This document shows, one piece after another, positions 53,906 through 64,000 of a DNA stretch of 64,000 nucleotides (its first letter is position 1; each line of letters opens with the position of its first letter). The notes beneath the pieces are model-generated. The model was not told the DNA's origin and did no database searches. It worked only from the letters and a program-made list of their open reading frames with translations. Source of the stretch: Megaleporinus macrocephalus (taxonomy: Eukaryota; Chordata; Actinopteri; Characiformes; Anostomidae); contig CM038720.1 of assembly GCA_021613375.1 (NCBI GenBank), positions 13,175,962 to 13,239,961 of the forward strand, given 5' to 3'. The position numbers were made by a program, and so were the translations under genes.

Positions 53906-56039
53906 ACAGAGGTGGTCTCTGTGGAAAAAAAGCACTGTCTGGTTCGCAGGATGGGGCAATGCTGGAATAGTTTCAGAGCAAGAGAGAGGAAAAACACTCA
54001 TCAGACGCTCAGTCAAAATCACTCTGCTCTCACTCTACACTCGTCAACATGTTCAGATTATAGCACTGCTATCTAGCAGTCAGAGGTATGAACCAACAGC
54101 CCAAAATGAACCACGGTCTACCACCTATTTTTCTATTTAAACCATTAATTAAAAACAAATACTTTGTTTTTTAATATCAGTATGGCATTACTCAAGTGTA
54201 TTAATATTTTTTCATACTCTACATCATCACAAGGGTGTTTTCCAAGTCTTGAAGCCAGAAAATGTCACTTTTAGTGACGATTGCGGCACAACTGATAGTT
54301 GCTACAGCTGATAAAATTTTAGATTTTAAGTAAATATTTTTACGTTAATAAGTATTCTTAGTTTTCTTGTGGCTTCAGGCGAACCAGTATATTGCCATAC
54401 ATCATTTTCTTGCAGGGGCAGTGATGGATCCTGTGTGTTTTCCTTCATGTGAAGAGATATGAGGATGGAGTTAAGCGAGGAGGGTGAAAGCCGGTGTCAC
54501 ATTATGCGTGTGAAGACGAAGCACCATGGCAGACAGGCTCGGTTATCTGCATGGCTGATTTAATGACTCTCAACACTCTCAATCTGCAGCCCAAACAAAT
54601 CAATGCACGCTCCATGCCACTGTTCCGCTGGGCTTTACAGTACCGTTCACTTAAAGTACAGTTGGAATATACATCATCGAGGGAGTCTCTAGGACACGCC
54701 TGTTGATTCCCGAGCGCATTCCTGGCTTTTCAGCATTTGAGCCTGAAGATATAGCCCATCTCCCCCTGTTTCGTTAATGATCTCTCCCTCCAGTCGAATC
54801 ATAAAACACGTAGAAGGATATCAGCCCGGGCTGCATTACAAGCCTGAATGGACTCAGCAGCAGGAATGACAGCTATTTTGTTTTTCCTCAGTACAGGGCT
54901 AGCATCTCTCTGTACATTACTACTAAAAACCATTCAGATCTAATGAAAAAAATCATTCTCTCTCAGGTGCTGGTTTATTGAAAGATCACTGTGTAGGACT
55001 GGCACTGGTCACAGAGGCCTGACGCATTGATTATTTAGACTCCCTGTATAACCAGCAGTGCATTATAGCATATTGTCCTGCAGATAATATAATACGAAGC
55101 TATTATTTCATCCAGCTCATTCACTATGGCAGGCTATATAAACACTGCCCTGTAAAAAAGAAGACGTATATCAGCTTATAAAGCATTTGACCCTTTTCTG
55201 ACCCTGTCCTTTCACAAAATATGATTCTTGGTATGAGTATAGCAATATATTAGCATTAATCATTGAGCGCATACATAAGGCCCTTCCAGGCCCTTAGAAA
55301 AGCCCTAAAGATTTATTTGAAATTAGAAAAAATTAAACATATTAATACATTTAGTTATTTTTTTTATTTTACAAGATAATAAAAAAAAAACATGTTTGCA
55401 TGTATTATGGTATGTAGAAATAATTTTCATTTCATTAATACTTTTTGGTTGGAAATTTACTTGGTAGTACTTATTAAATAGTTGAAAATGATTAATCAGG
55501 ATTTTTTCTTTCTGTTGGAGAGATCTAGGGAGATTCAGCAAAGTGAGCTCTCTCATTCTTTAGGAAGCTAAACTGAAGACACTAATGTGTCAAGTTATTC
55601 ACCAGCACAAGGGGGAACTGATTTACAAAGGATGGGACCAAATCCGTGAGGACAAATGTCTGTCACATCCTGTCTGTGTTCTTGTTTAATAAATAAATAA
55701 AATCTAAATTTAAAAAAAACTGTTAAATAATTGAATTAAAAATCCTGCCTTTCCTGCCTTTGGCTACTCCAACGCGACAATGTCACTGTAGGCCTTCTGG
55801 AATTCCTAGATACGTCTCTGATTGTAAGTGTGAACCATAGTGTAACCAATGCATTTCAGTCAGTGGTCAGAAATGTAGCACAGCTGCAGCACTCTTTCAG
55901 CCCTCAGACAGCACAGCATGAGAAACTGTCATGCTACTGTATAAAACATAACCACATGGGCTTAGGAATATTTTGGAAAACTGCTGCCCCTTCACACCAT
56001 TCGCTATTACATTAAATACATCTTAAAACTCTTTTACAC
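53906..56039. other. No gene; repeat-free block at about 54.4-54.9 kb
   Basis: 54410-54900 is balanced and non-repetitive and could be conserved non-coding DNA. 55260-55760 is strongly AT-rich. No coding motif in either. Confidence 0.4.
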
Positions 56040-56280
56040 ATAGACGAAGCCAAACGTCAATTCTATGCAGAAATGCTGCCGAGTTCTCAGGGCCCAAGCT
56101 CATCTCAGATGGTCTGAAAATATGTTCTGTGGTCGAATGAATCCACGTTTCTGCTTGTTTTAGAAAAAAAAGGCAATGGGTACCATCCAGACTGCCAAAA
56201 AGGTCCAACATCTGTCATAGTATGGGGGCATCAGTGTCTACACATGACCTGTACATGTGTGAAAGTGCTTTTCACCACAG
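56040..56280 (+). pseudogene. Small transposase-like remnant
   Basis: Plus-strand pieces CRVLRAQAHLRWSENMFCGR and, after a stop, fragments near GGCAATGGG and CATAGTATGGGGGCATCAGT resemble the catalytic core of a Tc1-type transposase (the RW.. V.FSDES region, then VMVWG). There are several stops, and neither end of an element is visible. Confidence 0.45.
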
Positions 56281-59200
56281 GCTATTTAATACAGTACAAT
56301 ACAGTGCACCCTAGGATTAGGGAGTTGGGATCCATTTGCAGGTAATATTTATTATACCAACAGGGAAATCAAAAAGCGAGGTCAGAGGCAGAGCAAAAAG
56401 GGTCAAAACCAAAAAGGCAGGCCAACAAGTCCAATAAGGGCAAAGATGAAAGCAGAGGTTAAAGGGCAGAGCAGAGGTTCGTTACCAGTAGCTGATCCAG
56501 GCAGACAAATCCAAAAGGGGCAAAAGACAAAGAAGGCAAAAATCCTCAAAGAACCAGGCAGAGAATCATACACAGTGAGACAATTAGAATAGAAAACTCT
56601 CAGTAAGCAGATCCGGTGATACTGGCAATACTTGGCACTAGCATGTGGAATGGGAGGGGTATTTAAAGAGGTTTGAGAACTCTGGTGGCGGGAGGGGTTG
56701 CTGACATTTTGCTTATGTTTATCAGCGTCATCCCACTTATATGTTATATTTTTCATGAACCAATGTCCCCTTTTTTTACTGCAGTTCATTGGGAGGGATG
56801 TATTTCTAGATGCTTTTGGGAACATTTGAATTGAGATGAAAAGCTTTTTATGCAATAATAAAAGCTGAATCGAGCTGAGAAGACTAGCACAAAGCTGTAT
56901 CTGGTTGGCTCATATCAGGCAATATCAGTCTTATTGTGTAAACGGTTTGCTCAGGTACAGAATGAGTTCACCAGGCAATTACTGGCAGTGAAAATAGAAA
57001 ATCAAAGCTCAGAGGGCTTACAGTATTTAGAATGACATGCCATCGCCACTTTATGAGCATTAAGTATCAAAGCAATATCAGGAGAGGTGACTTTGACGGT
57101 TCTTGGAAAGTGAGGGGTGGATTCAGTGGGTTGCAATCTGTACCTGCACTGCTAGAGGTTATATGTTGCTACTTTAAAGCAATTTAATAGAAGATAAACA
57201 ATACAAACATTCCAAGCTGCTGTCTGAACTGTGTGGGTACGGTAGATCACATAATGATTGGCAGTAGCATCTCCCAGATACCATAAAAAAACACACTGCT
57301 CTCTGAGTTCTGATGTTCAAGAACTTATGATGGGTAGATCACAGACATGCTTAGTACTAGCCCTATGCATGTAACTTATAACTAGTTGGCTAACTGCTGG
57401 GTCATGGACCTGAAACAAGCTTTTGATTCATATTTTGGTAGATCTGACATCACATGTGGAAAATTTATTTCCTTCCAACTGAGTCTGTGGCACTGACTCT
57501 GAGACTCTGAGGCTGAGTTGCTTACCAGATTTCCTATCTTTGATATTAACCAAAAAGTAATATTATTTAGCATTTGGAATGCTAATGAGTGGAATAGCTC
57601 AATTACACTTTCATTTTATTAGAACCCTTGGGGGGGGTTGACAGAAGGGCCAACTAGGTAACCAATTTGATACATTGCTAGAAAACAAAAGACAAAAGCT
57701 TGCTGATTGGTGGTGAAGCAGGACCAACACTGACCTTTCCATGCATTTATTTAAGCGTGTATTTTTTTCTATAACAGTTAGTAGAAATTGGGGGGTCACC
57801 CCAGGGCCCCCTGTATTTTACACCATAACCAGGAAACAATGAATTGCATTCCTTGGCACAAGGAATCAAGCCTTATCATATTTGTATGCTTATTTATGCA
57901 GGAAAACAATCTATACCCAAAGAACGTGTTTGAATATTTTAGATTATTCCGCAATGTAGGCACCATTATTTTGGAAAGCTGCTCTGCTGGTGACATATTT
58001 AGGCAACAGGCAGCAATTCAGTGTGATAACAGACAAGACTAGGACCTAGAAACTGAAATGTATCCACTCAAAAAATCAAGCCACTGATATATGTGCAGGA
58101 ATTTAACCCAAAAGTATGCGCCATTCTTCACCCTCCCACTTGCGAGGAGCACACCTAATTAGCAGGTGTAATTGGCAATGACTAAATTGGAAAGAAAGCT
58201 GTGAGAAAAAAACCCTCTCCCTCCGTCATGTGAATTTTTCTCCAAAAATTACGCATCGCGTGAATTTGCACCTCTGCGTTTAGCACTGCGTGCAGCCTTT
58301 GTGGAAATAGCAGCTCTAAATCTCTTCTTATGCTGCTTGATGAAGTGGGAGAACCTCGTTGACCAAACGGAACTGTTGTGTTGATTTCCCTCAGCGCAGT
58401 CGATACAGCTCTGTAGTCTTTAGACAATCTCTTCAGCCTCTCAGTGGGAAGCAAAGCGCTGCGTGCTACCACGCTGATGTCAAAAACGCCACTGAGCAGT
58501 ACACGCCTGAGATGCTGTCTGCATTGTTATTCCGCTCGTGTTGCTGCACAGGCCGTCCGCGCAGAGGACGTGGTCTCCAAGCCTCTCCTATTGGGAACTC
58601 GGTGGGCTCTTTGAAAAGAAACGCTCCGTTAAACGACGCCTCGACCCAAACAGCCGCCACGAACTGGGGCATTAATGTTTGTCTGGGAGAAATTGATCTA
58701 ATTGTAAATTATCCTTGAAAATGCGCTCTCATTAGCATGGCAAACTCAGACGGAATGCTGATTACGAGAAGCCAATTAAACCGCACTGTCATGAAAAGCG
58801 ACATGTGGCCGACGTTCTCTGAGTTACTATGAAATGAGTCGCAACGATAATAAAAGGAAATGAAACCTGTTCAGGCCAGTGTTGTTTTGAACGAGCCTTG
58901 TTTAGATCTGTGATGCTCTCTAGCTTGGGCTTAAATCCCACCCCCGAACAGGAAAACAAAACCCACGATGAAATCTTTCATTCCTGAAAAGCTCCTTTGT
59001 ATCTCCAGACAAAAGGAAACATGATATGAAGTTGTTTCTGAGACGCCGCATACAAATCTTAGGTTGGAGTTACTTCTGTCGTGTCATTTGAATGCAACCA
59101 ATGCACTGGCATAGTCCTCAAATGCCTCTCAGTTCTGGGACATCTGGCCCTGTTTAATTCAGTCTACAGAAAAAAAACAAGTTCGCCCCTCAGAGAAATT

Positions 59201-59550
59201 CCTAGGGTGGTTTAACATGGTGAAACTCACATGCAACTTTAGTTGCCTGAAACTCACATGAAACTAAATTAAACGGAAAGCATCGTGCCACTTGAAAATC
59301 AGCATCACAACTTTGTGAAATAAGTTTCATGAAACCCCAAAACAAGCCATGTGAGCATGTTGAGCGACATAGTTGCAAGCAATTCATTAGATGGGATTAA
59401 CGGGCAAGCAAATGAAACAGAAGATGCTTGATTGGACGTCTGAACAGGAGATCCTTTTGACTGACTTTTATGTAACCTGCAAACCTAAAGCAACATCACG
59501 TGACAATTCAAACTTAAAATAACTGTTTCACACAGTTATAGTCACAGCAA
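56281..59550. other. No gene; repeat-free block at about 58.1-58.9 kb
   Basis: 58100-58870 is balanced, non-repetitive and contains TTGATCTAATTGTAAATTAT and CTCATTAGCATGG, again like conserved non-coding DNA. The 150-codon minus frame at 56403-56855 and opposed frames at 58182-58718 have no motif. 59190-59400 has many short ACTCACATG words but no clear repeat. Confidence 0.4.
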
Positions 59551-59815
59551 GATAGTCCGGGTTGGATTCCTGGTCCGGGCCATTCTATGTGGAGTGTGTA
59601 TGTTCTCCCCATGTTTGAGTGGGTTTCCTCCGGGTACTCCAGTTTCCAGCTACAGTCCGAACACATGCATTTTAGGTTGAGTGGTCACTCTAAATTGCCC
59701 GTAGGTGTCAGTGTGTGTCCATGGTGTACCCCGTTTTCGCCTGATGACGCTGGGATTGGCTACAGCCCCCCATGACCCCGACCAGCGGGATAATGCGGAA
59801 GATATTGGATGGATA
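59551..59815 (+). mobile_element. SINE-like repeat, 5' shortened
   Basis: Includes part of the B-box-like region (CGGGTTGGATTCCTGGTCC), then GTGTATGTTCTCCCCATG, GGGTTTCCTCCGGGTACTCC, GTCACTCTAAATTGCCCGTA, GACGCTGGGATTGGCTACAG and the tail GATATTGGATGGAT. The first 40-50 bp of the head are absent. Confidence 0.85.
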
Positions 59816-60429
59816 ACTGTTTTAAACCCATTTTCATTTTTCAGTCAGACTTATAATAGGGGAAAGGCGGCTCATTCATTGGCACTCCAGACCCAGAACG
59901 CCTGCTACGTCACTGAGTCACTACATCACTACTTTGGAGACCTCTCGCGAGACCTGTGCAGCACCTTACAGCATCACGTCACACACCAAAAAATGTGGGT
60001 CATCAGCAAGCTATAACAACAACACTCTGAAATTTTTAATCTGTTTACTTCTTTCATATTCTCTACAGTCATACTCCTGAGCCAAACTAACTTCCTCTCT
60101 TTACTCTTCCCAAGATAATGACTGTCCTCCCGTCTTGTTAAACGCTGTTGGAAGACTGACCATCAGGGCCTCCTCCTCACCTATCACCAATCAGCTCTTC
60201 TGTTTAACTGTGCCAACAGCAACACCCTCAATTACATCACTGTGCCATCCAGATGTACCAACACTGAGACAGGACGGGACTGTTTCAGCTCACGCCCACT
60301 GTACATAAAGACTGCCTCAGTCTGCCCCAATCAAAGACTGCCTCAGTCAGACACTGCCTCTACAAATGAAGTTTCTAAAACTTTGTCATCCAGATTTCAA
60401 ACAGAGAATCTCTTAGCTTTTCTTTGGTA
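59816..60429. other. Possible upstream part of a retroelement
   Basis: Pyrimidine-rich, non-AT-rich sequence that runs into the repeat tail at 60430. AAAGACTGCCTCAGTCTGCC (60308) is partly duplicated at 60342. It may belong to the same element but I cannot prove it. Confidence 0.3.
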
Positions 60430-60675
60430 TTTAGCTTATTAAACTGTAAACACTGTTTGACCAGAGGAGGATTGGTCTCCCCTTGTGAGTCTTGGTTCCT
60501 CCCAAGGTTTCTTCCTCCAGTCTGAGGGAGTTTTTCCTTGCCAGTGTCGCCTCTGGCTTGCTCACTGGGGGATATATATTGTAACTGTCTGTTTTCAAAA
60601 CTTCTGTAAAGCTGTTTTGTGACAAAATCATTGTAAAAAGCGCTATACAAATCAACTTGAATTGAAACTTGAATT
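60430..60675 (+). mobile_element. LINE-type 3' tail repeat
   Basis: TTGGTTCCTCCCAAGGTTTC, GAGTTTTTCCTTGCCAGTGT, CGCCTCTGGCTTGCTCACTG and AAAAAGCGCTATACAAATCA are the well-known order of a common fish repeat 3' end, finishing in ACTTGAATTGAA direct repeats (60653-60675). Short terminal direct repeats of this kind are typical of non-LTR retrotransposons. Clade not determined. Confidence 0.7.
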
Positions 60676-61510
60676 GAAGCTAGCTCAGGATTCCTGAGGT
60701 TGATATAAGGAATAGGAGGACTTCACTGGTCACTGGTAGTCATTGTCTCTTCTGTATTTTTATAATTGTAAGCATTCCCTCTCATCGCCACCAGAGGTTG
60801 CAGTCTCCGGAATTCTAGGACAAACTCACCTCACGCACACAGCCCCATAATCACATACACCTGGCACCCATTACCACATCAGGCAGTGGCTCATCTAGTC
60901 ATCTAGCCATCTACTCACCGGTCGTCGTCCTCTAGTTTCTGGCCAGCTCCCTGCCGGGTCTCTTCCCATCTCAGCTACCTACCTTGTTCCACAAGCACGT
61001 CTCCTCTCACCCTCCTGGAAACGTGGAAGCTCTTGGTCTCCCAGATCCAGCTTAAGGAGCTGCTCCCTCCATAAGAACACACCCTGGTGACCACCCTCCA
61101 TGGTGCTCAATGAGAGAGGTTGGTGGCGGCTTTCAGACGGCAATCGATCGAAAGCAGCGGTGTTCCCAGCACAGCCTGTCTCCTGAGTTTAACTCTCTTC
61201 ACTGCTCTAACATTCCCTTTATCGGGAGTGCTTTACTTACCCCCACAGGGACCCTCTGCCGTCTCTCTCTCTAGGAGACCATGCGGATGACTGACCCCTG
61301 TGATGACTGTTAGTACGGGATCTCTATCCTGGTGATTCAAGTGGCGCAAGGAGCCCTTTGTTTTCCACTGTCCAGATGGAGACGCTACTCCGGCACCATC
61401 TCCTTGGACTGTTTTCCTTGGTTTTGAACTGTTTCCTGAGTATTGTAAATAAACCTTGTAAATGGATTTGATTAACCTGCCTGAGAGTGTTGTTTCATTA
61501 CAATAATGTT
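60676..61510. repeat. Probable dispersed repeat with polyadenylation-like end
   Basis: GC-rich, pyrimidine-rich start (CATCGCCACCAGAGGTTGCA, 60785) and an end TTGTAAATAAACCTTGTAAA (61443-61463). This is like other fish repeats of about 700 bp that end in AATAAA, but I cannot name it and see no target duplication. Confidence 0.4.
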
Positions 61511-63224
61511 TCTTTTTTTGACTGCAGGCTATTGCTGCGTTTGAGTGGTATAAATACTCATTTTTAATTTATGTTTGAACAGCTAACAAAGTTGTCCTTA
61601 CAAGAAAAAACCCGTAGATGTGTTTGTAGACATGAGTTTAAGAGATGCAATTAATAAACTTGCAGTAAAAATGTAGAACTGACTTGCTTCTTTTATGAGT
61701 TTTTTAACACAGAAGAAAAACGGGATTGCACCTTACACTAGAAGTGGTCCCTATGCAGGACCCACCTTTATTTTTCATACAGACTGTCATGTTTAATCCT
61801 GCTGCGATGTTGTACTGACTGGTGGCTTCTTGGCGACAGAAATAATTGAGGACATTTACCGATGTGTCCCGCGGTTGTTTCATCGGGAAGGGTAATTATG
61901 ATTAACGACATGAGGTACAGGAACAGGGACTGCATAGGCGTGTAATTGGCATTAATTACTTGGAGTTGTGTGTTGCAGCGGGTCATCACCAACGCACTCC
62001 ACTCCAACAGAAGCCAAAGTAAGCTAGGTTAGAGATACTAATGCCGCGTGGATTGGAACGACAACAAACAAGATGCTTCTCATTCGCAGTGGTCTCTGGA
62101 GCGTGAGGATCCTTTCGCAAATACTTCATATTTCATATGTATCTGTTTACTGTGGAGGTCGTGCGGGCTGCGTCCTTACATTCCAAAAACGGCGGTTCAA
62201 AATGAGATATGATGTTCCTCAGCTAGGAGAATTTGTCATATATTACTGATACGCTGGTAGAAACACCAACATGTACGCTCAGCAATTCATAAAAAAAACC
62301 CATGCATTGTGGCAGAGAACTGATAAGGCCACTTACTGTGTTGGGTCATAAATCACAAATTTGCAAGTGAGGTACGCCAAATACAGTGACCTTTCGCAGA
62401 TCCATTTAGCACGAAAGCATGAAAAAAACAGTAGCAGGTAAATCCTATCGCTGATCTGCACATGATAAATACTGCTGTAAGGCTACATTAAGCTGTATAA
62501 TTTCATGGTGTCTGGATAAAAGTTGAATATATAAAGCTTAATGGACTTATAAGAAGTTATACATTATTCATAAGCTCTTTGTATTTCAGACCCATTGTCA
62601 CAATAGTGCAGCGAGGGCTGTAAGGATGGCTGACGCAGGTACCTAATCTGTATGGCAAGGTTTAGAAATGTTGGCTCATTGGATAGTTACACCAACATCC
62701 TGCCCTACAACTCGCTCCCTATCTGTTTCTATTTTTGTTTATCTTGCCCAAATATTCTTTCCATATGCTTCTGGTTATTTTGGTTCCAAGCTCCTCCTTG
62801 TTTCCACCCTTTTGTTACAGCCCTCACCTGCTCCCAGGTTTTGACTCCTCACCTTTCCAGGTGTTCATTGTCTGTCCTTTGTTTGCTCTTAGTCTTGGTC
62901 TGGAATTTGTGATTAAGGTGTCATAAATGTATTTGTGACTGTCTAATGTGAGTAGTCAGATTTAGTTCCTGGTCCTGTTTTTTGTTTTCTCTCTATCTTT
63001 GTCTTTAAAAGTTTTTTGTTTCTTTTAGTCTCAGTGTTCGTTAGTCATAGACTCTCCTGCTTTCACCATCTCTGGTTGGACTCTGACCCCTGGTCATGTT
63101 AACCTAAACTCCAATAAACAGACATTGTATATGTATCCGCTCTCCTCACCTGCTTCTCCATAAATATATTTATTCTAATTATTTTTGCATTTTTTAGCAA
63201 GGAATGAAAACCAATACACTATGT
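61511..63224. other. No gene; candidate repeat at about 62.7-63.14 kb
   Basis: 61790-62120 is balanced and non-repetitive (conserved element candidate). 62740-63140 is T/C-rich and ends with CTCCAATAAACAGACATTG, similar in style to 60676-61510, so probably a transcribed repeat. Plus frames at 62652-62926 overlap in two phases and have no motif. Confidence 0.35.
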
Positions 63225-63335
63225 TTTTTATATCCACCTTAAATAACGCTTAGCTTTCGTTATGATACCAACGCAACATTAAGGTAACTGCTGCATCACT
63301 TAAGGTGGACTGGAAAAGTTAGATTCTCACAAAGA
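63225..63335. repeat. Family B palindromic repeat
   Basis: ATCCACCTTAAATAACGC at the left pairs with the reverse of GCATCACTTAAGGTGGA at the right, with AAAGTTAGATTCTCACAAAG beyond. It matches the ends at 22578-22712 and 37985-39570. Confidence 0.6.
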
Positions 63336-63596
63336 AAGTTCTCACGAAGAGATCTCATTATCTCTTTTATATGCTTTTATAATTTTAAATGTGCACAACA
63401 AGGGACGGGGGTAGCGTGTGCGGCCAGAACATTTGCCCCTCAGTCTTACCTTGCAGATGATTCTATATTGTCACAAAACACAGCCTGACTCTCACATTCT
63501 CTCTTTCTTTCTCTCTTTGTGTTTTTTCATGTTTAACCATCAAATAATCAGTAAGACTATCTGAAAAAACTTCTTCATCTAAACTGCTAATCCTGC
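63336..63596. other. No recognisable feature
   Basis: AT-rich and pyrimidine-rich sequence; TTCTCTCTTTCTTTCTCTC at 63497 is simple. Confidence 0.4.
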
Positions 63597-63893
63597 TGGT
63601 TCATGGACAGTGTTGGAGCCTGGATCCCAGCTCTCAGTGGGCTGAAGACAGGACACACCCTGGACATGGCGCCAGTCCATCACAGGGCACACAGACAGAC
63701 CTACTCACAGCTAGGAGGCTATTCAGTATCTCTAACTCACCTGCATGTCTTTGGACTATGGGAGGTAACCAGAGTGCCTAGAAGAAACCCATGCAGACAT
63801 GAGGAGAACTCTAGATAGCAAGGATGCCCAGTCACCTGGCCGAAGAATTGAACTCAGGCCCTTTTTGCTGTGAGGCAACAGCGCCGCCATCGC
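63597..63893 (-). mobile_element. SINE-like repeat, near full length, diverged
   Basis: Minus-strand copy: TTGGAGCCTGGATCCCAGC, GGCGCCAGTCCATCACAGGG, CATGTCTTTGGACTATGGG, AAACCCATGCAGACATGAGG, GAAGAATTGAACTCAGGCCC and the end TGAGGCAACAGCGCCGCCAT. Similar in subfamily to 48316-48634. Confidence 0.8.
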
Positions 63894-64000
63894 CAAAAAA
63901 CGCTAGAACTGTTCTACTCTGGTGTCAGTGATGGGATTCAGTTTTTAAAGGCTGTGAATGTGAGATTTATGTCTCCAGATGTTGTCACCTATTAAAGTAA
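63894..64000. other. No recognisable feature
   Basis: Last 107 bp; too short to interpret. Confidence 0.4.

Noticed and set aside
56403..56855. 150-codon minus-strand frame
   Set aside because: Low-complexity start and hydrophobic end without motif or repeat of a known family; chance frame in a stop-poor stretch.

Overview
The window reads as a stretch of vertebrate, almost certainly teleost fish, nuclear genome with no recognisable host protein-coding gene. The reasons are the interspersed repeats: an L2-clade LINE, Tc1/mariner elements of the IR/DR type, hAT-like and other short inverted-repeat elements, a tRNA-headed SINE-like repeat, long (TA)n arrays and AT-rich intergenic DNA. The mix, especially the palindromic mariner-like element at 9.1 and 46.9 kb, would suit an otophysan fish (characin, catfish or cyprinid), but I cannot fix the species. 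There are no operons, ribosome-binding sites or CRISPR arrays.

Layout. 0-5 kb: two Tc1-like transposons (one cut by the window edge, one an internally deleted IR/DR copy), a (TA)n array, a Tc1 remnant with a hAT-type MITE nested in it, a foldback and a 42-bp minisatellite. 5-9 kb: mostly unannotatable DNA with one 584-bp inverted-repeat element and one SINE-like copy. 9-10.5 kb: palindromic mariner-like element, (TA)n and a short repeat called family A here. 10.5-27 kb: long quiet stretches, families A, B/E, C and D, and a 439-bp near-perfect palindrome. 28-29.3 kb: a degenerate minisatellite. 33.7-37.4 kb: the main coding element, an L2 LINE with an uninterrupted endonuclease plus reverse transcriptase frame, inserted in a SINE-like repeat; both insertions keep target-site duplications. 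37.5-46 kb: short transposon copies and quiet DNA. 46-49 kb: a dense chain of Tc1/mariner elements joined by (TA)n arrays. 50.7-53.6 kb: a mariner-like element with a broken transposase, a LINE fragment and two SINE-like copies, one holding a MITE. 53.6-64 kb: mostly quiet DNA with a few retroelement tails and SINE-like copies.

Function. Only the L2 product has an intact set of catalytic motifs, though its frame has no in-frame ATG ahead of the endonuclease domain. All other coding traces are transposase or reverse transcriptase fragments. Several repeat-free blocks (about 10.6-11.3, 16.1-16.6, 29.4-29.9, 32.0-32.5, 39.7-41.4, 45.2-45.8, 54.4-54.9, 58.1-58.9 and 61.8-62.1 kb) could be conserved non-coding elements of a gene desert or large intron. 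That is inference and needs a cross-species alignment. Family letters A-F are labels made for this window; family names come from memory of typical fish repeats, not from a database search.
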